Positions 36,052 through 45,825 of a stretch of DNA of 64,000 bases are shown in pieces. This stretch comes from Roseivirga sp. BDSF3-8 (GTDB taxonomy: Bacteria; Bacteroidota; Bacteroidia; Cytophagales; Cyclobacteriaceae). Location: positions 4,605,001-4,669,000 of the forward strand of contig NZ_JBGNFV010000001.1 of the NCBI RefSeq assembly GCF_041449215.1, in the 5' to 3' direction. The number at the start of each line of letters is the position of its first letter. The stretch's first letter is position 1. The translations under genes were made by a program, and so were the position numbers. The notes under the pieces were generated by a model. That model was given only the letters and a program-made list of their open reading frames with translations. It searched no databases and had not been told where the DNA came from.

Positions 36052-38256
36052 ATGACTTTGCGACAGAAACTTCTCCTGATAACACCGCCTTTTACTCAGC
36101 TTAATACGCCTTACCCGGCGACGGCTTACCTTAAGGGTTTTCTTAACACGAAAGGCATAGCCAGCTACCAGCTAGACCTGGGCATTGAGGTAATTCTGGA
36201 TTTGTTTTCTGTGGAAGGCCTTAAAAAGCTATTTGCTACCATTGAAAGTCAATCAGCAGGCCTTTCTGAAAACAGCAGGCGTATCCTGGCGCTTAAAAAG
36301 GATTACCTGAAAACTATCGGGCCTGTTATAGGCTACCTGCAGGATGATAATCCTACGCTGGGTCACCTGATTTGCGAAGGGAATTACCTGCCTGAAGCCA
36401 ACCGCTTTACTCAGCTTGATGACCTGGAGTGGGCCTTTGGCACCATGGGGGTCCGCGATAAGGCCCGCCACCTGGCTACGCTCTACCTGGAGGATCTCTC
36501 GGACCTTATAGTAGAAGCTGTAGACCCTCACTTTGGCTTTAGCCGCTACGCGGAGCGGCTGGGGCGCTCGGCCAGCACTTTCGATGGTCTGCAGGCAGAA
36601 CTCCGGAAGCCCGGTACTTATATTGATGAAATTACCCTGCGCCTGCTACAGCAGCATGTGGCGCGTGAACAGCCTACCCTAGTGGCCCTCTCGGTTCCCT
36701 TTCCGGGCAATTTATACAGCGCCTTTACATGCGGGCAATGGCTTAAGGAGCACCACCCCGGTATTAAAATTGTGATGGGCGGGGGCTTTGCCAATACTGA
36801 GCTACGCTCTCTCACGGATGCCCGGGTATTTGACTACGTGGATTACATTTGCCTGGACGATGGCGAAGCTCCTATAGAAAATCTGCTGGAGTACCTGGAG
36901 GGTGAGCGCCCACTGGCCCAGTTAAAGCGTACCTTTGCCTGTACGGAAGGCAAGGTAGTGTACTATAATGGCAGTACCCAAAAAGATTACCCGCAGCGCG
37001 AAACGGGCACGCCGGACTATTCCGATCTACCGCTGCACAGCTACCTGTCTGTCATTGAGATAGTAAACCCCATGCACCGGCTCTGGAGCGACGGACGCTG
37101 GAACAAGCTTACGCTGGCGCACGGCTGCTACTGGGGTAAGTGCACGTTCTGCGATGTTTCGCTCGACTACATTAAGCGTTATGAACCTCTGACGGCAAAG
37201 TTGCTCTGCGATCGTATTGAGGAGATGATCGCCCAGACGGGCCAGAATGGCTTTCATTTTGTCGATGAGGCGGCCCCGCCTGCTTTGTTACGCGAACTGG
37301 CCCTTGAGATTCTGCGCAGGGAGCTTACTGTGGTGTGGTGGACGAATATCCGCTTTGAAAAGAGCTTTACGGCTGACCTGTGCCGTCTGCTGAAGGAATC
37401 GGGCTGCATTGCTATTTCCGGGGGGCTGGAGGTGGCCAGTGATCGCCTGCTGGCGCTGATCCAGAAGGGGGTAACCATTGCCCAGGTAGCCAAGGTGGCA
37501 GAAAATCTGACCGAGGCGGGCATCATGGTGCATGCCTACCTGATGTATGGCTTCCCTACTCAAACCGCCCAGGAAACAATCGACTCGCTGGAGGTGGTGC
37601 GTCAGCTCTTCCAGCACGGGATCGTGCAGTCAGGATTCTGGCACCAGTTTGCCATGACTGCGCACAGCCCTGTAGGCCTGAACCCCGCCCTTTTTGGTGC
37701 CCGGAAAGTAACCGAAACGGTGGGCACCTTTGCTAACAATGACATTTACCACCAGGACCCCAGCGGGGCCGACCATGAGCAGTTTAGCGAGGGCCTGAAA
37801 AAATCGCTCTTTAACTACATGCACGGCCTCTGCTTCGACTATCCGCTACAGCAGTGGTTTGACTTTAAGGTGCCGCGGACCACGGTACCTCAGACGCTCA
37901 TCCAAAAGCAACTGGCGCAGGAAGAGGCTAACCCGCTTAAGGCTACCTCCAAAATTATCTGGCTGGGCAACCAGCCGCAGTTGACACATGGGAGAAAAAG
38001 GAAAAAGGGAAAGGATGGGGCCGTAGTTGAGTTCCAGGTCGCTAATAAAAACCACGAGCTGCACTTCAGCATCCGGCAGGACTGGGCGACGTGGTTGCAG
38101 GAAATCCTGCCCCTGCTGGCACCGGAGGGTACTAGCGTTTGGACCTACCAGAAGCTTCAGGAAGATTTTCAGCAACGCTCCATAGGCTCCTGGGAAAGGT
38201 TCTGGTACAGCCAGCAAGCGCAGGAACTCCGTGAAAGCGGGCTGCTGGTGTTGTAG
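36052..38256 (+). CDS. B12-binding-domain radical SAM protein
   Basis: The 734-residue protein has a Rossmann-like N-terminal domain of the cobalamin-binding type ('LVALSVPFPGNLYSAFTCG' and 'IVMGGGFANTELRS', about 210-255). A radical SAM TIM barrel starts at 'LTLAHGCYWGKCTFCDVS', with Cys359, Cys364 and Cys367 as cluster ligands. The spacing is CX4CX2C, one residue longer than the canonical CX3CX2C. Later 'ISGGLEVASDRLL' and 'MVHAYLMYGFPTQTAQET' are typical barrel strands. The C-terminal 170 residues are family-specific. The substrate is unknown; relatives include methyltransferases and ring-forming enzymes. No biosynthetic cluster surrounds it. Confidence 0.85.
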   Translation: MTLRQKLLLITPPFTQLNTPYPATAYLKGFLNTKGIASYQLDLGIEVILDLFSVEGLKKLFATIESQSAGLSENSRRILALKKDYLKTIGPVIGYLQDDNPTLGHLICEGNYLPEANRFTQLDDLEWAFGTMGVRDKARHLATLYLEDLSDLIVEAVDPHFGFSRYAERLGRSASTFDGLQAELRKPGTYIDEITLRLLQQHVAREQPTLVALSVPFPGNLYSAFTCGQWLKEHHPGIKIVMGGGFANTELRSLTDARVFDYVDYICLDDGEAPIENLLEYLEGERPLAQLKRTFACTEGKVVYYNGSTQKDYPQRETGTPDYSDLPLHSYLSVIEIVNPMHRLWSDGRWNKLTLAHGCYWGKCTFCDVSLDYIKRYEPLTAKLLCDRIEEMIAQTGQNGFHFVDEAAPPALLRELALEILRRELTVVWWTNIRFEKSFTADLCRLLKESGCIAISGGLEVASDRLLALIQKGVTIAQVAKVAENLTEAGIMVHAYLMYGFPTQTAQETIDSLEVVRQLFQHGIVQSGFWHQFAMTAHSPVGLNPALFGARKVTETVGTFANNDIYHQDPSGADHEQFSEGLKKSLFNYMHGLCFDYPLQQWFDFKVPRTTVPQTLIQKQLAQEEANPLKATSKIIWLGNQPQLTHGRKRKKGKDGAVVEFQVANKNHELHFSIRQDWATWLQEILPLLAPEGTSVWTYQKLQEDFQQRSIGSWERFWYSQQAQELRESGLLVL

Positions 38257-38789
38257 GGTGATTCAGGCGGGCTTTTGGACATCCCCCGACACCAACAATC
38301 TCAATTTTAAAGGATACACAAGTGCGTCGCCCCCTATCAAAGCATAGCCGTCAAGTTAAGGGTGTAAATGGCTTGAAAATAGCATATTATTAATTCAAAA
38401 AGGCAATAGCACTTTATGAGCCGGGGTTGGACCCGCATACGGGCGGGCACAGCATTAGAAGTTGCCGTATCAGATTGCATGGGGATACATTCTGCAAGAA
38501 CCTCCCCTGATTAGAAATACGCATTCGCGTTTTCTAATCGGTCCCCTGCCTAATAGGAGGGGAATTGTTGCTTCGCTTGACGGATATGCCTATCAAAGCC
38601 AAGGAAATTTATAATGCTCTGTAAAGGCACCCGTCCCTGCAGCCTTCCGGAAGAGTAGCTTTGGCCTTTACATTTTCTCTCAGGTTTTTGTACTCATCTG
38701 TTCTGGACCCTCGTCCGGTCGTTCGTCACGCCCCAGGTGCCGTTGGTCAAGTTCTTTGGCAGCAGGGCCATTACTGAGTATACTTGAGC
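38257..38789. repeat. Intergenic repeat block 1 (leader word, outer module and reverse two-hairpin unit)
   Basis: No gene. The block holds a copy of the conserved leader word at 38343-38395 (CATAGCCGTCAAG, then TTAAGGGTGTAA, then AAATAGCA). Next comes an outer module (about 38411-38452), then a reverse two-hairpin unit at 38500-38566. In the unit, CCTCCCCT is followed by a 31-base variable hairpin (GATTAGAAATACGC / GCGTTTTCTAATC, 38509-38539), then GGTCCCC and a second C-rich/G-rich hairpin ending GGGGAATT. A 12-base word CGTTCGTCACGC (38720-38731) is shared with 35843. Confidence 0.7.
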
Positions 38790-39557
38790 ATGATTTCTTT
38801 CTTGAAAAGGGATAGGAGGGCAAACGGCTACGGCACTGCGCTGCTGCTGGTGGCTATGGTGGTGTTTCTGGTGATGATGGAAGAGCACGAGCCGCTTTTC
38901 AGCATCACTTTTGCCGCCTATATGTTTCTGCTGCTCTTCTGGCTGGTGAGTAAGTACATGGAACTGGTGCGCCTGAAAAATGAGAAGAGGAAAACGGAAC
39001 TGCAGCATCTGCAGAGCCAGGTAAGCCCCCACTTTTTCTTTAATACGCTGAATAATCTCTACGGCCTGATCGGGAAAGACCAGGACAAGGCGCGGAAGAT
39101 GGTACTGCAGCTCTCGGACATGATGCGCTACAGCATTTATGAGGGGCAAAAGGAATGGGTAACGCTGGAGGAGGAGCTGGCTTACCTGCAGGGCTACATC
39201 ACGCTGCAGCAGTCGCGGTACCACCGGCAGGTGCTGGTAGACCTGGAGGCGGATGTGGGGCATCCGCAGCTAAAGGTGAAGCCGCTGCTCTTTATCATAC
39301 TGGTAGAAAATGCCTTCAAACATGGGGTGGAAAATATGCAAAAAGGGGCGTATGTGACTATCGGGGTGCAGACGGATGACAAGGGGGTGGACTTTAGGGT
39401 GGAAAATAACACGGAACCGGACACCACAACCACCAGCGGGGGGCTGGGGCTGGAAAACCTGAAAAGAAGGCTGGAACTGAGCTATCCGGGGAGGCACACG
39501 CTGAAGACGGAAGCCAGTCCAGAGATATTTCAAGCATACCTGAGGCTGGAACTATGA
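38790..39557 (+). CDS. LytS/YehU-type sensor histidine kinase
   Basis: The 255-residue protein starts at the ATG at 38790 ('MISFLKRDRR'). Two transmembrane helices (about 16-30 and 38-54) are followed by the His_kinase (PF06580) box 'LQSQVSPHFFFNTLNNL' with the phosphoacceptor His81. A HATPase_c domain with 'VENAFKHGV' and 'GLGLENLKRRLEL' completes it. This minimal kinase has no recognisable sensor domain. It overlaps its response regulator by four bases, a translational coupling typical of the pair. Confidence 0.92.
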   Translation: MISFLKRDRRANGYGTALLLVAMVVFLVMMEEHEPLFSITFAAYMFLLLFWLVSKYMELVRLKNEKRKTELQHLQSQVSPHFFFNTLNNLYGLIGKDQDKARKMVLQLSDMMRYSIYEGQKEWVTLEEELAYLQGYITLQQSRYHRQVLVDLEADVGHPQLKVKPLLFIILVENAFKHGVENMQKGAYVTIGVQTDDKGVDFRVENNTEPDTTTTSGGLGLENLKRRLELSYPGRHTLKTEASPEIFQAYLRLEL

Positions 39558-40258
39558 TGCGCTACCTGATCATAGATGATGAGCAGATGGCTCACGACAT
39601 CATAAAAGAGTACGCGGGTATGGTTCCGGAAATGGAGTTGCTGGCGCACTGCTACGATGCGTTTGAGGCGCTGCGCTACCTGCGGGAGCATAAGGTGGAC
39701 CTGATCTTCCTGGATATCAACATGCCGAAGCTGAAGGGCTTCGCGTTTCTGCGTACGCTGTCTGCCCCTCCCAAGGTCATTGTCACTACCGCCTACAGCG
39801 AGTTTGCGCTGGAAGGCTACGAGCTGAACGTAACGGACTACCTGCTGAAGCCTTTCAGCTTTGAGCGCTTCCTGAAAGCGGTGATTAAGGCCGTCGATAC
39901 ACTGGCCCCTACCCCTGTGCAACAACCTGCAACGCCCGGGGAAACGGATAAGCGTCTCTTCCTACAGGCAGATAAAAAGCTGATCCAGGTGGCGGTGGGT
40001 GACATCCTCTGCATAGAAGCCTCCGGCAATTACTGCAAAGTGATCACCGAAAAAGGTACTATCCTTACGCGGGAAACGCTAACGGGCCTTACCCAGCGGC
40101 TACCGGCCGGGGATTTTGTCCAGGTGCACCGCTCTTTTTTTGTGGCCCTTTCTCACATCACGAGCATTGAGGGTAACCGGGTATTTGCAGGCAGGTACGA
40201 GCTACCAATCGGCCGGGCGTATAGGGCGGGATTACTAGAGGTGGTGGAGGGTAAATAA
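39554..40258 (+). CDS. LytTR-family response regulator
   Basis: The 234-residue protein has a receiver domain with acidic pocket 'IIDDEQMA' and phospho-accepting Asp54 in 'FLDINMP', plus conserved Lys in 'LLKPFSFE'. A LytTR DNA-binding domain follows ('ILCIEASGNYCKVIT', 'FVQVHRSFFVALSHI', 'LPIGRAYR'). LytTR proteins bind DNA through beta-strand loops and often control surface or competence genes. The target genes are not indicated by the sequence. Confidence 0.93.
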   Translation: MMRYLIIDDEQMAHDIIKEYAGMVPEMELLAHCYDAFEALRYLREHKVDLIFLDINMPKLKGFAFLRTLSAPPKVIVTTAYSEFALEGYELNVTDYLLKPFSFERFLKAVIKAVDTLAPTPVQQPATPGETDKRLFLQADKKLIQVAVGDILCIEASGNYCKVITEKGTILTRETLTGLTQRLPAGDFVQVHRSFFVALSHITSIEGNRVFAGRYELPIGRAYRAGLLEVVEGK

Positions 40259-40783
40259 GTGATGGAGGGGTGATATCCATCTTTTGAATTTTATCAAATT
40301 AAGGCCGGACTGCTCTGATGGAAGGGAATTCTCCCCGGATAAGGTCATAGCCGTCAAGCTAAGGGTGTAAGTAGTTAAAAAAATAGGATGTTAGCCATTC
40401 TCCCTCAGTCAGTTGACTGACGGGGACAATTCGCTACCTAGCGAATCAGGGGCGGGCCTGGCAGTAGAATTGGCCGTAAATGGCTGCTTTAAAAAGCATT
40501 CTGCCAGTACCCCCGAAAGTCGGACCTCCGAAAGTCGGACCTCTCCTATTGGAGGGGAATTATTCGTCCTTACCTCACCTGTTCAGAATGTGCCTGAAGC
40601 GTATCCCCGCTGCTCTTTTTTCCCTTCCCTGGTCATAGCGCTGATCAGGCCTGTTTATGATGAAACGGTGCCTCTCTGCCAACGGGGCCGAAGGCTAGGG
40701 GCTACTAAACATGCCATTTGCACCTTTTCCTACAGAAATAAGCTGTACCTTGTAGGTGCACAAAAATTGTTAGCCCGGTCACT
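40259..40783. repeat. Intergenic repeat block 2 (forward and reverse two-hairpin units)
   Basis: No gene. The leader word is at 40345-40400, followed by a forward unit (40399-40457). That unit contains GTCAGT-TG-ACTGAC, then GGGGAC, a second hairpin ATTCGCTA-CC-TAGCGAAT (40429-40446), and the outer AGGGGCGGGCC. About fifty bases on, a reverse unit (about 40508-40567) ends in GGAGGGGAATT. A 15-base segment (CCGAAAGTCGGACCT) is repeated in tandem just before it. CTGGCAG...GAAT and ATTCTGCCAG between the two units are complementary and could draw them together. Confidence 0.65.
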
Positions 40784-41680
40784 ATGGTAGTTAATATATT
40801 GATAGCGATTGGGTTAGCCCTAGTCGCCCTATTTGTCCTTCTTTACATCTTCCCACTAGGGTTATGGATATCGGCCTTATTTTCAGGGGTAAAGGTGAAC
40901 CTGATGGATCTGGTATTTATGCGCTTCAGAAGGGTGCCGCCTAAGCTGATCGTGAGCTCGCTGATACTGGCAGTGAAGGCAGGCATTCATGGCATAAACA
41001 CTCAGTTGCTGGAAACACACTATCTGGCTTCAGGCAATCTCAAAAATGTGATTAAGGCATTGATCGTAGCTGATAAAGCCAACCTGAATCTGTCCTTTCA
41101 GCAGGCTACTGCCATAGACCTGGCGGGCAGGGATGTGCTGGAAGCGGTGCAAATCTCTGTAACGCCTTATATGATCATAGTCCCTGCGATTACAGGTGTT
41201 TCCGGCGATGGCATACAGCTATTGGCAGAGGCGCGTGTAACCGTGAGGACTAACCTGGACCGCTTAGTGGGCGGGGCTGGCGAGGAAACGATAAAAGCCC
41301 GTGTGGGGCAGGGTATTATATCAAGTATGGGTGAAGCAGCGAGCTACAAAACTATACTGGAAGGACCGGAAGATATATCAAGGCGTGTTTTGGAGGACGG
41401 ACTGGACGCAGGTACTTCCTTTGAGATCCTGTCTATTGATATTGCGGACATCAACATCGGAAAGAATATCGGGGCCATCCTTCAGATCGATCAGGCAGCG
41501 GCAGACCTGGAAGTCGCAAATGCCAAGGCAGAGGAACGCCGGGCGATGGCTGTGGCACAGGAGCAGGAAATGATGGCTGCTACCCAGGAAGCCCGTGCGC
41601 TGGTAATCGAAGCGGAAGCCGAACTGCCAGCTGCTTTATCCCGCGCTTATAGACGCGGGCAGCTATTGGCAAACAGATAG
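40784..41680 (+). CDS. floA: Flotillin-like protein FloA
   Basis: The 298-residue protein has an N-terminal membrane hairpin or helix (about 3-33), the conserved '[22 protein letters not shown]' segment, an SPFH/Band-7 domain and an Ala/Glu-rich coiled coil ('[20 protein letters not shown]'). FloA scaffolds functional membrane microdomains. The protein ends at 'RRGQLLANR', about thirty residues short of the usual FloA length, so the extreme C-terminus is missing or has been lost. The coding region follows directly after the repeat block, so its promoter may lie inside it. Confidence 0.88.
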   Translation: MVVNILIAIGLALVALFVLLYIFPLGLWISALFSGVKVNLMDLVFMRFRRVPPKLIVSSLILAVKAGIHGINTQLLETHYLASGNLKNVIKALIVADKANLNLSFQQATAIDLAGRDVLEAVQISVTPYMIIVPAITGVSGDGIQLLAEARVTVRTNLDRLVGGAGEETIKARVGQGIISSMGEAASYKTILEGPEDISRRVLEDGLDAGTSFEILSIDIADINIGKNIGAILQIDQAAADLEVANAKAEERRAMAVAQEQEMMAATQEARALVIEAEAELPAALSRAYRRGQLLANR

Positions 41681-41730
41681 CCATTACCAGTCTATCATAC
41701 TACATTTTTTAACTCCCCGGCCTGTCTGTA

Positions 41731-41779
41731 CTAAAACCAGCTAATGCTGCCCGGCTTACAGCAGGCAACCGGGTTTTAG
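41731..41779 (+). terminator. Possible terminator structure after floA
   Basis: CTAAAACC / GGTTTTAG form an 8-bp outer stem enclosing TGCTG / CAGCA. The T-run is part of the stem, so function as a terminator is uncertain. Confidence 0.4.
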
Positions 41780-42200
41780 CAGGTCCTTACCTGTCCTCAT
41801 TGCGGAGCAGATAGGATGGGGTAATAGGGATTGGGGGGAGTGACAAGTTTTCTTTACCTTCATCTACTTAGGTAACAGGGTGGATTTATTCCCACAGAGC
41901 TTGGTAAAACCGACATTATGCTATCGTGATGTATGTACATGGCTTGATAGGATGGTAAGGTAAATGGTGAGACTGGTAGGGGCCTCACGCTTAAGGTGAG
42001 GTTCGAATAAGCGGTATTTATATCAGCTCCTCCTCCTCCCCTTGTCATTCTATGCCATCTGGTAGCTGTCATGCCCTTGCGAGGCCTCGAGGGATAATAT
42101 TTTTTGAGGTTAAAGAAAACATATTCTGTTACTGACAGTGTCACTATCAGGTAATGACCATTTAATTTTAAATGCAATATTACTTTGTAAGTATTCTTAA
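41780..42200. other. Intergenic region before the PAS histidine kinase
   Basis: About 420 bases with no credible ORF. The last 80 bases are AT-rich and end directly at the ATG at 42201, consistent with a promoter region. The inverted repeat CTGACAGTGTCACTATCAG at about 42132 is imperfect. No known repeat unit is seen here. Confidence 0.35.
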
Positions 42201-44921
42201 ATGATTGGCACAGATAAAGGCTCACAAAAAAAGATTAACGATCTGATATTATCCATAGACTGGTCCGGCAACCCTTTGGGTCCAATGGAGGACTGGCCGG
42301 CCAGCCTGAAGGATAGCTTAGATACGGTTCTATCTGCCGGCCTGCCTATGGGCATGCTATGTGGGCCTGAACTGATCCAGTTGTACAATCACCCATTCAG
42401 CAAATTAATAGGAGATAAACACCCGCAAGCCATGGGAAAGCCATGCCGGGAAAGCTGGGCCCATCTCTGGCCACGACTTAGCCATGAGCTTGATGCGGTG
42501 ATGACCAAGGGTGAGGCTGCTATAGTGGAAGATATCTATATCTCCTCTCAGCCGCATAAATCTCTCTCTGGTCACTACTTTACCCTCCACTTGTCGCCCA
42601 TTAAAAATAACGGACAGGTCAGCGGGGTGTTGATGGTCTGCCAGGAGCAGACGGCCAGGCTCAGTAAGCAGGAAGATGAAGTCATCGATAAGCTGCATGA
42701 GGTATTCATGGACCTCCCTGCCTTCATCGCCATCTTAAAGGGGCCGGATCACAGGCTGGAGCTATTTAATGATAGTTATACGCAACTGGTGGGTAAGAAC
42801 AGGGATATTATTGGGAAGCCTATAGAAGAAGCCCTGCCGGAGGTAAAAAGCCAGGGATTTATCGGTTTGCTCGACAATGTTTACAAGACGGGTAAGCCAT
42901 TTATCGGAAATGAAATACCGGTAAACCTTGACCGTACTGTAAATGGCGATTTGGATAAAGTGTATGTAAATTTCATATACCACCCCTACCGTGATGAGAC
43001 CGGTGATGTTCAGGGAATATTCGTTCACGGAATGGATGTGACGGAGCTGGTTAAGGCAAAACACAGGGCAGAAAAACTGGCCCTTAAGCTCAGGCAACAG
43101 TCCCGCATTTTCGATATCGCGCTATCCTCTATTCCTGAATATGTATATGTGTTCGACAGCCATGGCCGGTTTGAATATGCCAATGCCTCCCTACTCAATT
43201 TATGGGGCAAAACCCTGCCGGAAGTAATAGGTAAGAATTTTCAGGAGCTGGGCTACTCGGAAGAGTTAGTAAAGCTGCATTCGTCCCAGATAGCTGAGGT
43301 GGTCCGGACAAAAAGACCTCTGAAAGGGGAGAATGCTTACACGAATGCAGAAGGCAAAGAGGGGTACTACGAGTATACCTTCTCCCCTATTCTTAATGAG
43401 GATAATGAAGTAGACATTATCGTAGGGTCTACCCACGACATCACGATACGCAAAGAAGCCGAAGAGATACTAAAAGAGCAGGAAGCATATTATCGTTCCA
43501 TGACCAACAATACCCCGGTCATCACCTGGATATCTGATGCAGAGGGGCAGGTTTCATTTTTTAACAAGCCCTGGTATGATTATACGGGGCAGGCACCAAA
43601 TACCGCACTGGGGCATGACTGGCTCCGGAGTATACACCCTGAGGATGCTGATAAGGCACTGAAGACCTTTCTCAAGTCTTCCCACGAAAGATCCTCTTTC
43701 AGCTTAGAGTTCCGAATAAAGGGGGGGGACGGAAATTATCGCTTTTTCCAGAATTCGGCTCAGCCTAAGTTCGATGGGGCCGGTCATTTTGAAGGATTTA
43801 TCGGTTCCCTGGTAGATATCCATGAGAGAAAGCTCGTAGAGCAGACACTGAGGTATCAAAATAGCCTGTTGGATGCTCAGCAGGAGGTCTCCCCTCTTGC
43901 TACGCTTATTGTTTCCCCCGAGGGAACAATTGTCAACTATAATGATCTCTTCTTCAAAATGTGGAACATGCCTGAGTCAGTGGTGCAGTCCGGCCTGGAT
44001 GACAATGCGTTGGAAGCAGCTATGATGCAACTGGTTGAGGCGGACGGTTTTGTGAGCAAAGTTCATGAGGTATACGAAAGCAGAAGCACTAATAATGAAA
44101 AACTGCACTTTAAGGATGGCCGCACACTGGAGCGATTCGGCTCCCCCATCTGGGACAAAGAAGATGGTACCTACTATGGCTATGTGTGGTTCTTCCAGGA
44201 CATTACGGAGCAGGAAGACCTGGCCAGGCAAAAGGATGATTTTATTGCCATCGCCAGCCATGAGCTTAAGACCCCTGTCACAAGCATAAAGGCCTACACC
44301 CAGATACTTAGGGCCATGTTCAGAGATACAGGTGATGAGGTGTCGGACGCGATGTTTGTGAAAGTTGACCAGTACATCAATAAACTGACCGACCTGGTCA
44401 CAGAAATGCTCGATGTCACCAAAATTGAACAGGGCCAGTTGCGATTCCGTATGGAAACGTTTGACCTGAATGCCCTGGTCACTGAGATTGTGGAGGACCT
44501 CCGGCGGACAACGGAGCAACATACGCTTGAGCTCGTCATCAAAGGGGGCTTGGCCTTATGCGGCGATCAGGACCGCATAGGCCAGGTAATAGTGAATTTC
44601 CTGACCAATGCGATAAAGTATGCCCCGGAGTCGGACAGGATCATTGTACGGACAGAACTGAAGGGTGAGAATGTCATCTTTTCGGTGCAGGACTTCGGCA
44701 CCGGCCTCTCAGAAGAAGACCGACAGAAGGTATTCGACCGCTTTTACCGGGCCTCCAATAAAAGCCACCAGGCCAAACCCGGCATGGGCCTGGGCCTCTT
44801 CATATGCGCCGGCATCATAGAGCGCCACGGCGGCCAAATCTGGGTAGACAGTGTAGAAGGCGAAGGCTCTACGTTTTACTTTTCTGTGCCTGTGGGGCCT
44901 AATTTAAATAGCCTTCCTTAG
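42201..44921 (+). CDS. Multi-PAS sensor histidine kinase
   Basis: The 906-residue cytoplasmic protein has no clear transmembrane segment. Four to five PAS/PAC modules cover about residues 15-680, with PAC-type endings 'HGMDVTELV', 'GSTHDITIRKEA', 'GSLVDIHERK' and 'FQDITEQE'. A HisKA domain follows with 'IASHELKTPVTSIKAY' (phosphoacceptor His687), then a HATPase_c domain with 'NFLTNAIKYAPES' and 'GLGLFICAGIIERHGG'. It has no receiver domain and no adjacent response regulator, so it is an orphan kinase. The ligands of the PAS domains cannot be inferred. Confidence 0.93.
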   Translation: MIGTDKGSQKKINDLILSIDWSGNPLGPMEDWPASLKDSLDTVLSAGLPMGMLCGPELIQLYNHPFSKLIGDKHPQAMGKPCRESWAHLWPRLSHELDAVMTKGEAAIVEDIYISSQPHKSLSGHYFTLHLSPIKNNGQVSGVLMVCQEQTARLSKQEDEVIDKLHEVFMDLPAFIAILKGPDHRLELFNDSYTQLVGKNRDIIGKPIEEALPEVKSQGFIGLLDNVYKTGKPFIGNEIPVNLDRTVNGDLDKVYVNFIYHPYRDETGDVQGIFVHGMDVTELVKAKHRAEKLALKLRQQSRIFDIALSSIPEYVYVFDSHGRFEYANASLLNLWGKTLPEVIGKNFQELGYSEELVKLHSSQIAEVVRTKRPLKGENAYTNAEGKEGYYEYTFSPILNEDNEVDIIVGSTHDITIRKEAEEILKEQEAYYRSMTNNTPVITWISDAEGQVSFFNKPWYDYTGQAPNTALGHDWLRSIHPEDADKALKTFLKSSHERSSFSLEFRIKGGDGNYRFFQNSAQPKFDGAGHFEGFIGSLVDIHERKLVEQTLRYQNSLLDAQQEVSPLATLIVSPEGTIVNYNDLFFKMWNMPESVVQSGLDDNALEAAMMQLVEADGFVSKVHEVYESRSTNNEKLHFKDGRTLERFGSPIWDKEDGTYYGYVWFFQDITEQEDLARQKDDFIAIASHELKTPVTSIKAYTQILRAMFRDTGDEVSDAMFVKVDQYINKLTDLVTEMLDVTKIEQGQLRFRMETFDLNALVTEIVEDLRRTTEQHTLELVIKGGLALCGDQDRIGQVIVNFLTNAIKYAPESDRIIVRTELKGENVIFSVQDFGTGLSEEDRQKVFDRFYRASNKSHQAKPGMGLGLFICAGIIERHGGQIWVDSVEGEGSTFYFSVPVGPNLNSLP

Positions 44922-45034
44922 TCGGTAGACTCCTAAATACTGGCTGTGCAAACTACCGCGAAGAGAAAAATATCCTGTAAGGATTAAATGGAAATTACCA
45001 AGTGCAGAGGCATATAGTAGCCTAACTTTACGGA

Positions 45035-45703
45035 ATGGGTACGGAATTAATTCTAACTATTTCTAAAGTCTTTCCTCCACTCAAATTTTTGGTAGAGAAG
45101 TACGAAAATGTGTTCGCTGGGAAACTGCTTAAAGTTTTTGAAAAAGACGGCAATGTCTTTGGCGTGTATAGAAACGGAAGTGAAAGGCAACTTACTTCCA
45201 AGAATGCAGATACTGATCCTCTGCTAATCAGAAAGAAAGGCACTGTCATTTTTTTACGCAAAGTGCATGAAGGTGGTAAGCAGGCGGTGAGAATAATGAC
45301 ATTGAAAGTTGCAACTCTACAGGAAGATACACTTTTAGATCAAAAGCCGTATTGGGATGGTCTTTTAGGTGACTTTCCATTATACCAGGTAGAAGGTTTT
45401 ACGCTTTCGCCGGATCAGACTAAAGTAGTGTTTTTGATAGAGAAGTGGGTAACTTCATCAGTGCTGGTTCTTGTAGATATTAAAACCGGTGAACTTAAAG
45501 AGCTGTTTCCTGCTTCAAAATTCGAATTTATCAGATCAGGAAATTATAAGGGGAAATTTTTGGTGGATTCATATGAAATTGAAAATGATAAAGGAAGGCA
45601 GCTATGGCATAAAGTGAGAGATTGGGATGGAACAACCTTAAAGCGGTTCGAATCCTACGATGAGTACCGAACTTTCAGGAGCTCTGCTATGCAGATAAAG
45701 TAA
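45035..45703 (+). CDS. Unknown 222-residue protein, propeller-like
   Basis: Not recognised as a named family. It lacks a signal peptide. Several short beta-repeats ('GNVFGVYRNGSERQLTSK', 'FTLSPDQTKVVFLIEKW', 'LVLVDIKTGELKELFP') resemble TolB/WD40-like blades, so a small or partial beta-propeller is plausible. It is more A/T-rich than its neighbours and sits at the edge of the restriction island, which suggests acquired DNA. A TAACTTTA word just before the ATG is close to the Bacteroidota -7 motif. Confidence 0.5.
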   Translation: MGTELILTISKVFPPLKFLVEKYENVFAGKLLKVFEKDGNVFGVYRNGSERQLTSKNADTDPLLIRKKGTVIFLRKVHEGGKQAVRIMTLKVATLQEDTLLDQKPYWDGLLGDFPLYQVEGFTLSPDQTKVVFLIEKWVTSSVLVLVDIKTGELKELFPASKFEFIRSGNYKGKFLVDSYEIENDKGRQLWHKVRDWDGTTLKRFESYDEYRTFRSSAMQIK

Positions 45704-45747
45704 TTTCTTTATCCCCTCTCCTTTCGTAAGCCCTGAGCGCGTAAAAC

Positions 45748-45779
45748 CTCATCCAGCGAGCTCGCTGATTGGCTTGAGG
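45748..45779. repeat. Nested palindrome between convergent genes
   Basis: CAGCGAGCTCGCTG (45754-45767) is a perfect 14-bp palindrome nested in CCTCA / TGAGG. It lies between convergent genes and may help terminate transcription or may mark an old insertion boundary. Confidence 0.45.
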
Positions 45780-45825
45780 CTTTCCCCCGAAACTTTTTTT
45801 GCCGTACTGAAAATTGCAACCTTTA

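Noticed and set aside
38694-39263. Minus-strand frame of 189 codons overlapping the LytS gene
   Set aside because: Antisense shadow of the well-supported kinase on the plus strand.
40413-40790. Frame of 125 codons in the repeat block before floA
   Set aside because: Lies wholly over repeat units and hairpins, with no protein-like composition or homolog recognisable.
41990-42020. GGTTCGAAT word that resembles a tRNA T-loop
   Set aside because: No complementary T-stem and no other tRNA parts in the flanks.
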